The translations under genes were made by a program, and so were the position numbers. Shown here one piece after another: positions 44,101 to 52,267 of a stretch of DNA of 64,000 bases (within the stretch, counting starts at the first letter, position 1; each line of letters opens with the position of its first letter). Origin of the DNA: Methylocaldum sp. 14B (GTDB lineage Bacteria; Pseudomonadota; Gammaproteobacteria; Methylococcales; Methylococcaceae); NCBI RefSeq assembly GCF_002005105.1, contig NZ_MSCV01000004.1, positions 150,680 through 214,679 of the forward strand, given 5' to 3'. The notes beneath the pieces were generated by a model. That model was not told where the DNA came from. It saw nothing but the letters and a program-made list of their open reading frames with translations, and did not search any database.

Positions 44101-44847
44101 AAGGATGAGGTCGCCTTCTTCCAGGCGGTGAAGGCACGCTTGGTGAAGTTCGACAGCACCGGGTTCGGGCGTGCTGACGGGGAGATTGAAACCACCGTTC
44201 GGCAGGTCATCGACAAGGCGCTGGTGTCGGAGCAGGTCATCGATGTATTCGACGCGGCGGGGATCAAAAAGCCCGATATCTCGATTCTCTCCGAAGAATT
44301 TCTGCTGGAGTTAAAAAACAAGGAGCACAAAAACATCGCGCTGGAAGTATTGAAGAAACTGCTCAATGACGAAATTAGGGCGCGCGCAAAAAAGAATCTG
44401 GTCGAAAGCAAGCGTTTGTTGGAAATGCTCGAAGACGCCATCAAACGCTACCACGCCAAGGTACTGACGGCAGCCGAAGTGATCGAGGAGCTGATTAACG
44501 TTAGCAAGGAAATCGTCGAATCGGACAAACAGGCCGAAGCGCTGGGCATGAGCGATTATGAGTACGCTTTCTATACCGCCGTGGCCAACAACAAGAGCGC
44601 CAGAGAGCTGATGCAACAAGACAAGCTGCGCGAACTGGCCGTCGTGTTGTTCGAAAGAGTAAAAGCCAACGCGTCTATCGATTGGACAATCAAGGAGAGC
44701 GTCAAGGCGAAGCTGAAAGTCATTGTGAAGCGAACATTGCGGCAGTACGGATATCCGCCGGATATGCAGAAGCTGGCAACCGAGACGGTGCTGAAGCAGG
44801 CGGAAATGCTGGCGAATGAGATTGCCGCCGGTGGCGTGGGCGTTTAG
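41149..44847 (+). CDS. hsdR: Type I restriction endonuclease HsdR carrying an inserted DUF559 nuclease domain
   Basis: 1232 aa, ~170 longer than usual (~1050). The N-terminal PD-(D/E)xK nuclease has PDVVLFVNGL and VVMELKN near residues 142-162. The SF2 helicase has Walker A HTQGSGKSLSM (~487) and DEAHRTQYGF (~591). Residues ~255-427 are foreign: two 22-residue low-complexity units, a complete DUF559 (Vsr-like) domain (RRQHQFGHYAVDFYCHSENL, IEFDGEIHEQ, GNKVLRFKNED), and a palindrome-derived tail. The insert is in frame and located between the nuclease and helicase domains. The combined enzyme translocates and cuts unmethylated DNA; whether it remains active with the insert is unknown. Confidence 0.93.
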   Translation: MSRISESEIETFAIELLERLGYQYIYAPDIAPDSETPERDRFEEVLLLERLRTAVARINPSIPADAREEAIKQIQRLNSPELITNNEAFHRMLTEGIKVIYQDKGHERGDLVWLVDFARPDNNEFIVANQFTVIENHQNKRPDVVLFVNGLPLVVMELKNAADENATIGAAYKQLQTYKAEIPSLFAYNGMLVISDGLEAKVGSLSAGFSRFMAWKTADGKLEASPLISQLETLVNGMLNRATLLDLLRHFIVFERTTVQKQPSLNPSQGEGSHYRERTTVQGQPSLSLSQGEGGHYRGGMDFVGLKKQVRELRKHQTKAEDVFWELVRNRQFLGLKFRRQHQFGHYAVDFYCHSENLVIEFDGEIHEQPEQKKKDEKRDKYLQSLGNKVLRFKNEDLLDDPESVFEQISKSLSPSGRDGREGGITTVTTIKKLAAYHQYYAVNAAVASTLRAASEATPGAAETPESYGMASVKTQPPGDRKAGVVWHTQGSGKSLSMVFYTGKIVLALDNPTIVVITDRNDLDDQLFDTFAACTQVLRQEPKQVEDRQQLKDLLKVASGGVIFTTIQKFQPDAGNVYEQLTDRRNVVVIADEAHRTQYGFKAKTVDEKDAQGNVTGKKIVYGFAKYLRDALPNATYLGFTGTPIEKTDVNTPAVFGNYIDVYDIAQAVEDGATKKIYYESRLAKVSLSEEGKKLIAELDEELEQDELTETQKAKTKWTQMESLVGAAQRIRNVAQDIVAHFEKRQEVFVGKGMIVAMSRRIAVELYDEIIKLRPRWHSDELTEGVIKVVMTASSSDGPKLAKHHTTKQQRKALAERMKDPYDGLKLVIVRDMWLTGFDAPCMHTLYIDKPMKGHNLMQAIARVNRVYGDKPAGLVVDYLGIASDLKQALSFYADAGGKGDPMLAQEQAVQLLLEKLEVVSQMFDGFAYEDYFEADTSGKLSMILAAEEYILGLEDGKKRYIDEVTALSQAFAIAIPHDQALDVKDEVAFFQAVKARLVKFDSTGFGRADGEIETTVRQVIDKALVSEQVIDVFDAAGIKKPDISILSEEFLLELKNKEHKNIALEVLKKLLNDEIRARAKKNLVESKRLLEMLEDAIKRYHAKVLTAAEVIEELINVSKEIVESDKQAEALGMSDYEYAFYTAVANNKSARELMQQDKLRELAVVLFERVKANASIDWTIKESVKAKLKVIVKRTLRQYGYPPDMQKLATETVLKQAEMLANEIAAGGVGV
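41916..42438. mobile_element. DUF559 cassette inserted in hsdR
   Basis: Bounded by 7-bp direct repeats GACTACC (41916-41922 and 42432-42438). The distance between repeats is 516 nt, exactly 172 codons. It contains two tandem 66-nt units each beginning GAACGG-ACTA-CCGTTC, the DUF559 coding region (ATG at 42049), and a terminal CTCTCCC-TCT-GGGAGAG hairpin. Removal of one repeat plus the insert rejoins VFERTT to IKKLAAYHQYY, the normal HsdR order. Confidence 0.72.
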
Positions 44848-44934
44848 CCCGTAGGCTGGGACGGAACTTCGCGGAATCCCATCTTATCGGCGCCGCGGAA
44901 TGCTGGGTTTCCGCTGGCGCATTTTTATACCTGC

Positions 44935-45024
44935 TGAACGGGCACTTGCGAGTAGGTCGGGAATCCCTTCCCGACACTTCCGTCGGGCCAACGGGTTTGT
45001 CGGCAAAGGATTGCCGACCTACGA
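44935..45024. repeat. Palindromic repeats at the right inner junction
   Basis: Contains CGGGAATCCCTTCCCG and GTCGGCAAAGGATTGCCGAC, inverted relatives of the repeat cluster at 35165-35513. It ends directly where the kinase duplication begins. Confidence 0.75.
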
Positions 45025-45321
45025 CTGATCGATAGCGGCGACCGCGGACCCGGAATTCCCGACGCGATGAGGGATCGGGTTTTCGTCCCGTTCTTCCGCC
45101 TGGAAGCCTCGCGCAGCCGCAAAACCGGCGGCACCGGGCTGGGGCTCGCCATCGCCCGCATGGTCGTGCGCCGCCACGGCGGCGAAATTGCCCTGGCCGA
45201 CCGACCGGGCGGCGGCTTGCTGGTGAAGGTGACTTTGCCCAAGGTGTCGTCCCCGGTTTTTGCCGGCCCCTGACTGACATCGGCGATTACAGATGTTGTA
45301 GGTCGGCAATCCTTTGCCGAC
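45025..45321 (+). pseudogene. Duplicated 3' fragment of the EnvZ-like kinase (right direct repeat)
   Basis: Covers codons from about LIDSGD to the stop of the 33776 kinase plus ~48 bp downstream. It carries the deletion of 24 bp inside the ATP-lid region, with the HATPase tail readable (TGGTGLGLAIARMV). No promoter or N-terminal part, so not functional. Confidence 0.88.
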
Positions 45322-45543
45322 AACGGCTCGATAACCGGGTTCGCCTACGGCTACTATCAGTGGAAGCAATGGGGAAGAGCGGGTTACCGCGAACTGAGAA
45401 GATGCGGGGTCAGCGTCCGGGAAGCCTGGAACACCAGTAAATCGGCGCATGGCCCCTGGCGGCTTAGCAAGACGCCCACTTTGACGCTGGCCTTACCGCG
45501 CCGTACCTTCCTTAACCTGGGGCTGCCGGAGCTGGCAGCATGA
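45322..45543 (+). pseudogene. C-terminal remnant of a group II intron reverse transcriptase/maturase
   Basis: The frame from 45340 to the TGA at 45541 encodes WKQWGRAGYRELRRCGVS, then SAHGPWRLSKTPTLTLAL and FLNLGL, the typical C-terminal domain of LtrA-like proteins. The catalytic RT domain is absent; the fragment begins abruptly at the direct repeat. Confidence 0.82.
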
Positions 45544-45640
45544 GATGGCCGTTATTCATCGAACCGCCGTGGTACCTGACCCGTATGCCCGGTGGTGTGG
45601 GAGGAGCGGTGCCGTAAGGCATCGCCCTATCCCGATTATG
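45544..45640 (+). other. 3' end of a group II intron (domain IV-VI remnant)
   Basis: GAACCGCCGTGGTACC..., GGTGGTGTGGGAGGAGCGG and the ending CCCTATCCCGATT are the sequence pattern usually following bacterial intron-encoded maturase genes. Only the end survives. Confidence 0.65.
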
Positions 45641-45727
45641 TGTCAACAAAAACGTTAGCTCCGCAAGATCTGTTATGCCCCTTCGTTCTTGGAACGATAG
45701 TCTCCTGAACGCCAAGGAGACGTTTCT

Positions 45728-46609
45728 TTGAACACTAACACAGCGAAGGTCCACGCTCGGTTCCAGAAGGTGCTTGAATACATTGATAACCACCTGGAGG
45801 ACGACCTTTCCGTGGAAATACTCAGCGGTGTTGCGGCCTTCTCGAAATATCATTTCCACCGGCAGTTCTCTGAACTCTTCGGGATCGGTGTATACGAGTA
45901 TGTTCAACTTTGTCGCTTGAAACGAGCCTCTTATCAGCTAGCATTTCGCAGCCACCGCCAAGTCATCGACATAGCTTTGGCCAGTGGCTACAAAGGGCCA
46001 GGGTCGTTCTCTCGCGCATTCAAAAAGAGCATCGGGCAGTCACCTTCCGAATTCAGGCGTCAGCCTCAGTGGAATCCTTGGTACGCGACCTATCAACGAT
46101 TGAGCGAACTAAGGAGCAATCACATGAAATCGATAACGAACGGCGAGCAGGTCAAAATCGTCACCTTCAATGAAACCAAGGTCGCCGCGCTTGAACATCG
46201 TGGCGACCCACAACTGATCGGTAACTCAATACGGAAATTCATCGAATGGCGAAAGCAGAATCATCTCTCGCCAAAGGTTAGTGCCACATTCAACATTCTC
46301 TACAACGACCCGGCAGAAATCGCCCCTGAGGATTATCGTATCGACATATGTGCAGCAACCGTTCACGACCTCGCCAACAACGAAGTCCGAATAGTGAGCA
46401 AAACCATTCCCGGAGGCAGATGCGCGGTGTTGCGGCACATCGGCTCCGATGACACCCTTCGAGATACCATCCGATACCTTTATTCCGAATGGTTGCCGCA
46501 AAGCGGAGAAGAACCGAGAGATTTTCCGATGTTCTTGCAACGAATCCGGTTCTTTCCGGATGTGTCGGAAGGCGAGGCTGTTACTGACGTATTTCTGCCC
46601 ATTTATTAG
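45728..46609 (+). CDS. AraC family regulator with GyrI-like effector-binding domain
   Basis: A 293-aa protein. The N-terminal AraC DNA-binding part has two helix-turn-helices (LSVEILSGVAAFSKYHFHRQF and VIDIALASGYKGPGSFSRAFKKSIGQSPSEFR). The C-terminal GyrI-like domain (VTFNETKVAALEHRGDPQLI, ending FPDVSEGEAVTDVFLPIY) binds small hydrophobic ligands in relatives such as Rob and SbmC. It probably controls drug or stress genes. The start is TTG 45728 after a good AAGGAG. Confidence 0.9.
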   Translation: MNTNTAKVHARFQKVLEYIDNHLEDDLSVEILSGVAAFSKYHFHRQFSELFGIGVYEYVQLCRLKRASYQLAFRSHRQVIDIALASGYKGPGSFSRAFKKSIGQSPSEFRRQPQWNPWYATYQRLSELRSNHMKSITNGEQVKIVTFNETKVAALEHRGDPQLIGNSIRKFIEWRKQNHLSPKVSATFNILYNDPAEIAPEDYRIDICAATVHDLANNEVRIVSKTIPGGRCAVLRHIGSDDTLRDTIRYLYSEWLPQSGEEPRDFPMFLQRIRFFPDVSEGEAVTDVFLPIY

Positions 46610-46640
46610 CTCACAGGATGCGCTGAACGAAGGGAAGCCC

Positions 46641-46691
46641 CCTTCGACCGGGCTCAGGATAGGCCCTTCGACTGGGCTCAGGACAGGCATT
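46641..46691. repeat. Tandem CCCTTCGAC-type repeat
   Basis: Two ~24-bp units, CCTTCGAC-(CGG/TGG)GCTCAGGA, related to those at 6527-6600 and 51872-51955. The rest of this gap, 46692-46896, shows no gene. Confidence 0.7.
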
Positions 46692-46896
46692 GTTCGCGAT
46701 CGATGCGGTTCATGCCGGACCTCCCTATCCGGCACCCTGTGGGCGGCTCCGCCGTGCAAATTGGCCTCGCCACGCTACGCTGTCCCGCTTCGCTCGCGAG
46801 TCCGGGGCAGCCCGTCCCTGGCCTGCCCGCTCGTCGCGTTGCGCCTCGCCCTGCCGATTTGTCGTACCTCAGCGCATCCTATGAGCTGAAGCGCAT

Positions 46897-47847
46897 TCAC
46901 GCCGGTTCGCTTTTCTGGACGAACCGTTCCGCACGCGCCGACAAGGCGCGATAGACCTGTTCGTGGAGCGGCGCGGGAATTCCGTACTGGCGCGCCATTC
47001 CGACCACGGCTCCCGTCATCGTTTCCAATTCGGTCCGCCCGCCTTTTTCGAAGTCCATGTGCATGGACGATTTCGCACCATGGGGAAACGATGCGGCTTT
47101 GCCCAGCGAGAGCTCCCGGATGTCGGGCGGCAGACGAACGTTTTTCGCCCGGGCGACGCATTCGAGTTCTTCGTATAGTCTGATCAGGACCGCCTTGCTT
47201 TCGTCGTCGTCCATGAGTTCGCCGAAGGTCTTGTCGAAATAGGCCGTCGCGCTCGCGAAAGGCGAAACGAACAGATATTTTTCCCAGACCACGGCGTCGA
47301 TGTCCCGCCGGTACTCGGCCTTGATGTCCGCTTTCCGCAGGAGCGCTTCGATCGCTTCGAAATCTCCGGCTGTTGCGCTCTCCGGGCCGAAAAACAGTTT
47401 GCACGATCCTCCGGCCTGGTGGACTACGCCTGGGGCAGCGAGGCGGGCGCCGATGTAGACGCAACCGTTGCAAATGCGCGCTTCGGGGAGAATCGCTTTC
47501 AAGCGTTCGGCGTTGTCGACGCCGTTGAGCAGCGTGATGATCGTGGTCCGTTCGTCGACATTGCCTTTGAGGGAATGCGCGCTGGATTCGAGATCGTAGG
47601 ACTTGACGCAAAACAGGACTAAATCGAAGACCCCAAGCTCGGACGGATCGTCGGTGGCCACGTGAGGCCGCGAGGTAAAGCTTTCGTTTTCGGTAGTCAG
47701 ACGAAGGCCGTGAGCCTGGATCGCCCTCAAGTTCTCGCCCCTGGCGACGAACACGATCTCGGGATCATTTCCAGCCGCGTAAAACCGGGCCAGCTTGCCG
47801 CCGTAATACCCGCCCACCCCGCCGATTCCGATGATGGCTATTTTCAT
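46897..47847 (-). CDS. 2-dehydropantoate 2-reductase (ketopantoate reductase) family
   Basis: A 316-aa protein. The N-terminal Rossmann fold has IGIGGVGGYYGG for NADPH; TLLNGVDN and VWEKYLFVSPFASATAYF form the catalytic part, followed by SMHMDFEKGGRTELE with the family's conserved end. The reaction would be ketopantoate to pantoate in CoA biosynthesis, but several paralogues act on other 2-keto acids, so the pathway role is not certain. Its start at the second ATG lacks a strong ribosome site. Confidence 0.85.
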   Translation of the reverse strand: MKIAIIGIGGVGGYYGGKLARFYAAGNDPEIVFVARGENLRAIQAHGLRLTTENESFTSRPHVATDDPSELGVFDLVLFCVKSYDLESSAHSLKGNVDERTTIITLLNGVDNAERLKAILPEARICNGCVYIGARLAAPGVVHQAGGSCKLFFGPESATAGDFEAIEALLRKADIKAEYRRDIDAVVWEKYLFVSPFASATAYFDKTFGELMDDDESKAVLIRLYEELECVARAKNVRLPPDIRELSLGKAASFPHGAKSSMHMDFEKGGRTELETMTGAVVGMARQYGIPAPLHEQVYRALSARAERFVQKSEPA

Positions 47848-47852
47848 TTCTT

Positions 47853-48238
47853 TCACGATGCTGTGCTAAGCAAGAGAGCGATTCCGAGGGCGAAACCGCC
47901 GAGGTAAGTACCCAAGGCTCCGATGATGCGAAGCGGATGGGGCCGGTTGAGATCGGCGGACATCAGCATGCCCGCCGCATGAAGCACTCGGCAGAGGGTG
48001 AGGGCGACTACCGTCCACTCGACCCATGCGCCGGCGCCAACGGTATTGAAGTAAAGAAAAAGAACGATCAACAGGGGCACGTACTCCGCGGCATTGCCAT
48101 GCGCGCGAATGGCCTTGTTGAGGGGGCTCGACGGATCGGCATCCATGCCGATGAGCGTTTTGCTAGCCCCCTGACGCCCGGAGACATGAACACTCAGCAG
48201 AAAGTATAAGACGACGAGAAGACCAGATAGGTGTTCAT
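47853..48238 (-). pseudogene. MAPEG family protein, frameshifted near the N-terminus
   Basis: The good ribosome site and ATG at 48238 begin MNTYLVF, then run to a stop in 15 codons. Another frame, from ~48220, reads LLVVLYFLLSVHVSG, then IRAHGNAAEYVPLLIVLFLY and RVLHAAGM, a normal MAPEG sequence to the stop at 47853. No start codon exists in that frame before the ATG at 48146. One inserted or missing base would restore a ~128-aa gene. It may be a true pseudogene or a sequence error. The KPR start lies 6 bp downstream, so the two were once an operon. Confidence 0.72.
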
Positions 48239-48333
48239 GAAGCTGGATTCTCCTGAGGGCGTCGAACTGCCTGGTTTAGAACGGACGTACTGTGGTATGT
48301 CCTTTTTAGGTCGGAGCACGGAATGCCGGCTAA

Positions 48334-48741
48334 TTAGTCATCCGGCGCAGCCAGCATGGATTGCGGCAAATGATCGGTGATGTCAAACCATGGCGCCTTG
48401 GAACCGACCATCACATGACGCATGGGTTTGCAGCCGGGATCGCTGTCGACCGTGCCCAATGCCAAACCGAAAGCTGCCGCCGAAGCCCGCATGGCAAGAA
48501 ACTGCAGGTTCGAACCGCACACCTCGCAGAAAGTTCGCGTGATCTCGGGAGACGACGGGTAGTGTCCCAAGAACTCCTCCCCCTGGACCCACCGAAAATT
48601 TTGGACTTCGACATAGCCCCAGGTCGCGAAGGCTGCGCCGGTAGATTTTCGGCACATGGCGCAGTGGCAGTTACGCGCGAACTGAAGCGGGTTATCCATT
48701 TCATATCTGATCGTGCCGCACAGGCAGCCGCCGGTAATCAT
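48334..48741 (-). CDS. GFA family zinc protein 3
   Basis: A 135-aa protein starting MITGGCLCGTIRYEMDNP, with NCHCAMCRKSTGAAFATW and FCEVCGSNLQFLA, all zinc ligands present. It belongs to a different subgroup from the other two GFA proteins. GAGGA precedes the ATG. It follows the HAD gene by 71 bp on the same strand. Activity unproven. Confidence 0.86.
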   Translation of the reverse strand: MITGGCLCGTIRYEMDNPLQFARNCHCAMCRKSTGAAFATWGYVEVQNFRWVQGEEFLGHYPSSPEITRTFCEVCGSNLQFLAMRASAAAFGLALGTVDSDPGCKPMRHVMVGSKAPWFDITDHLPQSMLAAPDD

Positions 48742-48812
48742 TCTGTGTCCTCGATAGGGTTGTTCGGTAGGGGAGCAACGGTGATGGTGCCAGCTGCTCG
48801 TAGAGCAAGACC

Positions 48813-49643
48813 TTACCGCAGGAGCGCGTCGGTCACGCCTTTCATGTCGGAGGCTACGATATCCGGTTTCTGAGCCAGCGGGAACAGGGGGATTCCCTGT
48901 CGCGCGACAAACGCGGCGTGCCATCCCGCCTGCATCGCGCCGAACACGTCCCAGGCATGCGCGGCGATGAGCCGTAGTTTGTTCGGCTTGGCACTGAGAT
49001 GCTCGGCTGCGCTCCGATAGACCTGCAAATCGGGCTTGAAACGGTGTATGGAGTCCACCGAGATGGACTCCTCGAAATACTCGGTGAGCCGGGCGTTTTC
49101 CAGCTGTGCCTTGACGGCCGCTGGGCTCGAATTGGTCAGCGTGACCATTCGGAAGCCCGCGGCGCGCAAGCGTTCCAAACTGTCGACCATGTCCGGGTGG
49201 GGCGGGAGCGTCAGTATGCCTTGCAGAATACGCTTCTTGTCCTCGGCGGAGAGCTTGATTCCCTTGGTGTCAGCCAGCATGTCCAGCGTCGCTTTGCCGA
49301 TCGATCCGAAGTCGGAGTACGCGTCGGTCAGGGACACAACCATCGAGTATTGCAAAAGAAGCGAAAACCACTCGTCCAGCGCGGCGCCGTTGCCGAACGC
49401 ATGCTCGAATTGCGGCCGAAGCGCATTCAGATCCAGCATCGTCTGATTGACGTCGAAGACCAGGATGCGAGGCTTCCGCTCGTCACCCGATCGCGGTCGT
49501 CGCTCTGCCTCATTGCGTGGGCGAGATACTTCCGAGTCACCACGGCCGGTCTTGGCGAAGACGTAAAGTGGGTTGGTCAGGATGAGAGGCCCGAGTGACG
49601 ACGCGGCAAGCATAAACTTTCTCCGGGTGATGGACGAACTCAT
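48813..49643 (-). CDS. Haloacid dehalogenase type II family, Tat-exported
   Basis: A 276-aa protein. A twin-arginine signal (SSSITRRKFMLAASSLG) is followed by the HAD core: nucleophile Asp in ILVFDVNQTMLDLNAL, motif II LTNSS, the Lys of FKPDLQVY and AHAWDVFGAMQAGWHAAFV. L-2-haloacid dehalogenases hydrolyse 2-halo acids with inversion and are normally cytoplasmic. Periplasmic export is less common and the substrate here is unknown. GAGG before the ATG. Confidence 0.85.
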   Translation of the reverse strand: MSSSITRRKFMLAASSLGPLILTNPLYVFAKTGRGDSEVSRPRNEAERRPRSGDERKPRILVFDVNQTMLDLNALRPQFEHAFGNGAALDEWFSLLLQYSMVVSLTDAYSDFGSIGKATLDMLADTKGIKLSAEDKKRILQGILTLPPHPDMVDSLERLRAAGFRMVTLTNSSPAAVKAQLENARLTEYFEESISVDSIHRFKPDLQVYRSAAEHLSAKPNKLRLIAAHAWDVFGAMQAGWHAAFVARQGIPLFPLAQKPDIVASDMKGVTDALLR

Positions 49644-49842
49644 AGTTCTTGGTACCTCGAACGAAGGGTGGAAATTGGATGGGTCCGGTCCGTGTCGACC
49701 GACTGATGCGCATACGGCGCTTCACGTTAATTCTTGGATCCGATACGAATGGTCCGATCCTGAGTGTGTCCAAGATTATGCACCTTTTCTTCAATGGATT
49801 TTGCAGACCGCCTTTCAATCACACCTGCAGGGATGAAGTCGT

Positions 49843-51270
49843 ATGGATAGCGATTACGGGACAAGGATTGGCCCGGCGGCGGTGCTCAATGGCGTTATTC
49901 TTGTCCTGGCCTTACAGGCCCCCTCGCTCTTCGCGAGGACTCTCGGCATGGTAGCGGATGATGCTACACGATCAGTTACGGTATTCGATGCCGACACCGA
50001 TACGGTGTTGGGCTCGGTAACGACAATCCCAGGTTTCAGTATCGGTGACGTTGTTATTACGCCGGATCAGACTCGGGGCTTTGTGACCAATTTCAACAGC
50101 GAGGTCTTCGTCATCGATTTGACCGCGTTGCCACCCCGACTTGCCGAAGGCCCAAACCCGATTCCCATTTCCAATCATGGCGAGGAGCTCGCGATCAGCC
50201 CGGACGGCAAGTTCCTGCTGGTGTGCGATTCCATTGATCCTCAACCGATCTCGGTCGTCGACATCGCCAGCCAGACCGAGATCCATACCTTGTTCGTGGG
50301 CTCTGATACCAGTTCGATCGAAGTCTGCAGCGATGGCTCGGTGCTGGCCGTATCGTATACGGACAGGAGGGTGCGCCGCCTCACCATCGATGGCGCGGGC
50401 CTGTTGAGGGATACGGGTGAGGGCCTGTCTCTCGGTTCCGATGAACCCAACAATGTCTTTTGCGCTCCGGGTGGCACGTCGGGCCTTGTCCTTAATGGCT
50501 TTCCTGCTGAAATTAAGTCGTTCACGATCCCCGGGCTAAAACAGGTCGACACACGACCGTTATCCGGTATACAGGGCGTTTCCGGCCTGGTGGATTTCGC
50601 AGGACGCCGGGTCTTTGCCAGAAGCGGCTTCGAGGGTCTCGTCGACGTCTTTGCGTATAACGCAGTTACCGCGGTACTCGGCGCCGAGCATCTGTTTTCA
50701 ATTCCGGTTTCCAGTACGTTCGCATCGATCGGATGGGATCAGATCGCGCTGCATCCCTACAAGGGGAAATTGTACGTCTCGGAATACTATGCCAATGATG
50801 TCAAGGTGTATGACGCGCGCACCGGCGTCTTGCTGACTTCGATTACCGATCCCCACATTGTCCAGCCGTCAGGGATAGCCGTAGCCTCGGCAACGGACCC
50901 GTGCGCTGGCTCCCCACCCGCCGGAGCGATCGAGGGAACGGATGGCCCCGATGCGTTGCGCGGCACGTCGGGCGACGATGTCATTTCCGGCTTGGGCGGC
51001 AACGACACGATCGACGGCCGTGGCGGGGATGATCTGATTTGTGGTGGCGAGGGTAACGACCGGCTTCGTGGCGGTGCGGGTGACGATATCGTCGGCGGCG
51101 GTGGTGGAAACGACGCGATTTCGGGTGCCGGCGGCAACGATACGCTTCGGGGCGACGCGGGCAACGACGCCATTTTAGGCGGTCCGGGCAATGATCGAAT
51201 CGACGGTGGCGCCGGTCGGGACTTATGCGCGGGCAATTCGAAGAATTCCTTCCAAAACTGCAATCCGTAA
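49843..51270 (+). CDS. Secreted beta-propeller protein with RTX-type calcium-binding repeats
   Basis: A 475-aa protein. Signal helix around 14-31. Residues ~35-345 form YVTN/cytochrome-d1-like propeller blades (SVTVFDADTDTVLGSV, LAISPDGKFLLVCD, LYVSEYYANDVKVYDARTG). Residues ~365-460 hold about six nonapeptide RTX units of the GGxGxDxUx type (GGEGNDRLRGGAGDD, GGPGNDRIDGGAGRD). It ends with a C-x5-NS-x4-QNCNP tail also seen in the FG-GAP genes below. Probably surface bound and Ca2+ stabilised. No type I secretion genes lie nearby. Confidence 0.82.
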   Translation: MDSDYGTRIGPAAVLNGVILVLALQAPSLFARTLGMVADDATRSVTVFDADTDTVLGSVTTIPGFSIGDVVITPDQTRGFVTNFNSEVFVIDLTALPPRLAEGPNPIPISNHGEELAISPDGKFLLVCDSIDPQPISVVDIASQTEIHTLFVGSDTSSIEVCSDGSVLAVSYTDRRVRRLTIDGAGLLRDTGEGLSLGSDEPNNVFCAPGGTSGLVLNGFPAEIKSFTIPGLKQVDTRPLSGIQGVSGLVDFAGRRVFARSGFEGLVDVFAYNAVTAVLGAEHLFSIPVSSTFASIGWDQIALHPYKGKLYVSEYYANDVKVYDARTGVLLTSITDPHIVQPSGIAVASATDPCAGSPPAGAIEGTDGPDALRGTSGDDVISGLGGNDTIDGRGGDDLICGGEGNDRLRGGAGDDIVGGGGGNDAISGAGGNDTLRGDAGNDAILGGPGNDRIDGGAGRDLCAGNSKNSFQNCNP

Positions 51271-51708
51271 ATTTGCCGGGGCCCCAAGTGAAAACCGCCG
51301 CATGCCGTAAAAGGTCGGGCTTTTATCGGCAAGACCGGCGCACTTTGCGCCCTCCTCCAAATCGGGGAGGGCATTCCCATCGCGCTTTGGGCAGGCGATA
51401 CAAACAGTGCTTACGGAGCGGATGGCCGGGCGTTGAAACGTTTCCGCCACCCGCGGATCGGCGTTCAGCTGCGCAAACGGTTCAAGATCGGCGATACGCC
51501 ACTGCCACAACCACTCGAGACGGTCATTGCCCCAGTAGCGGTGCGGACCGTAGACGAAGAAGGGCACTCCGAACAATCCTTCCCGTTGGCCGCGAACAAC
51601 GCCTTTCAGCACGCGCCGCTGCGACGAGCGGTCGTCGGTGCTTCGGATGACGGCATCCGGTTCCAGCCCGCAGTGTTCCGCTATTAAAGCCAAGGCCGCC
51701 TTATTCCG
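51223..51708 (-). pseudogene. Truncated DsbA-family 2-hydroxychromene-2-carboxylate isomerase remnant
   Basis: The readable part KAALALIAEHCGLEPDAV, then GVVRGQREGLFGVPFFVYG and YWGNDRLEWLW corresponds to the C-terminal half of the isomerase/DsbA family. The thioredoxin active-site half is missing: a stop lies in frame at ~51729. The reading frame then runs on into the 3' end of the opposite RTX gene without family similarity. Confidence 0.65.
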
Positions 51709-51794
51709 ATCGGGGCGGCCGGATTACAGTCACGCCTGTCAGGGAAGCTCTGATTAGAGCATTTTCCGATTCGGTGTCAGAGCGCCCGATAGGT

Positions 51795-51872
51795 AGGTCG
51801 GCAAGGGATTGCCGACCTACGTGCTCCCCGCCCGACACGAAGCCGTACACCGGGATGAAAGACGCTCTAAGT
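51795..51872. repeat. Composite palindromic repeat, inverted relative of 63798-63871
   Basis: The palindrome GTCGGCAAGGGATTGCCGAC is followed by ~50 bp whose reverse complement (starting CTTAGAGCG, with CATCCCGGTGTACGG) matches 63798-63871. Confidence 0.7.
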
Positions 51873-51955
51873 CCTTCGACAGGCTCAGGACAGGCCCTTC
51901 GACTCGGCTCAGGACAGGCTTGTCGAACGCTCTCCTGAGCCTGTCGAAGGGGCAT
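51873..51955. repeat. CCCTTCGAC-type repeats with inverted partner
   Basis: Two units of TCCTTCGAC..GGCTCAGGACAGG are followed by an inverted unit (TCCTGAGCCTGTCGAAGG). From 51956 to 52267 I see no gene and no clear element apart from the ribosome site of the next gene. Confidence 0.7.
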
Positions 51956-52267
51956 GAACGGAATCCACTGTTCAGAGCTTCCTCAGGTGGCTGAAAGCGT
52001 GCAGTAAGCTGACGGCCGCGAGTGTCGGATGGGCAACGGCTGCGTCAAGCGGCGTACGTAGAATTTCGTTGAACTCTCGTATCAAGCTGCCATCGAAAAC
52101 TTGGACGATGAGCAAAAGGAGTTCGAATTAGTGTCCGTAAAATCCGGGCCAGCTCGGTTACGGAGCCCGGTTGGATAGGGTTCCGTGAAAAATCGGCATA
52201 CTTTGATTTCTCTGGGATCAAATCGTCGTCATCATAATTATTGGATCATGAGAGAAGGAGTTCCATT

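Noticed and set aside
34868..45321. Reading the flanking kinase repeats as att sites of an integrative element
   Set aside because: No tyrosine or serine integrase is present, no tRNA gene is involved, and the repeat is much longer than usual att cores. Kept only as a direct repeat.
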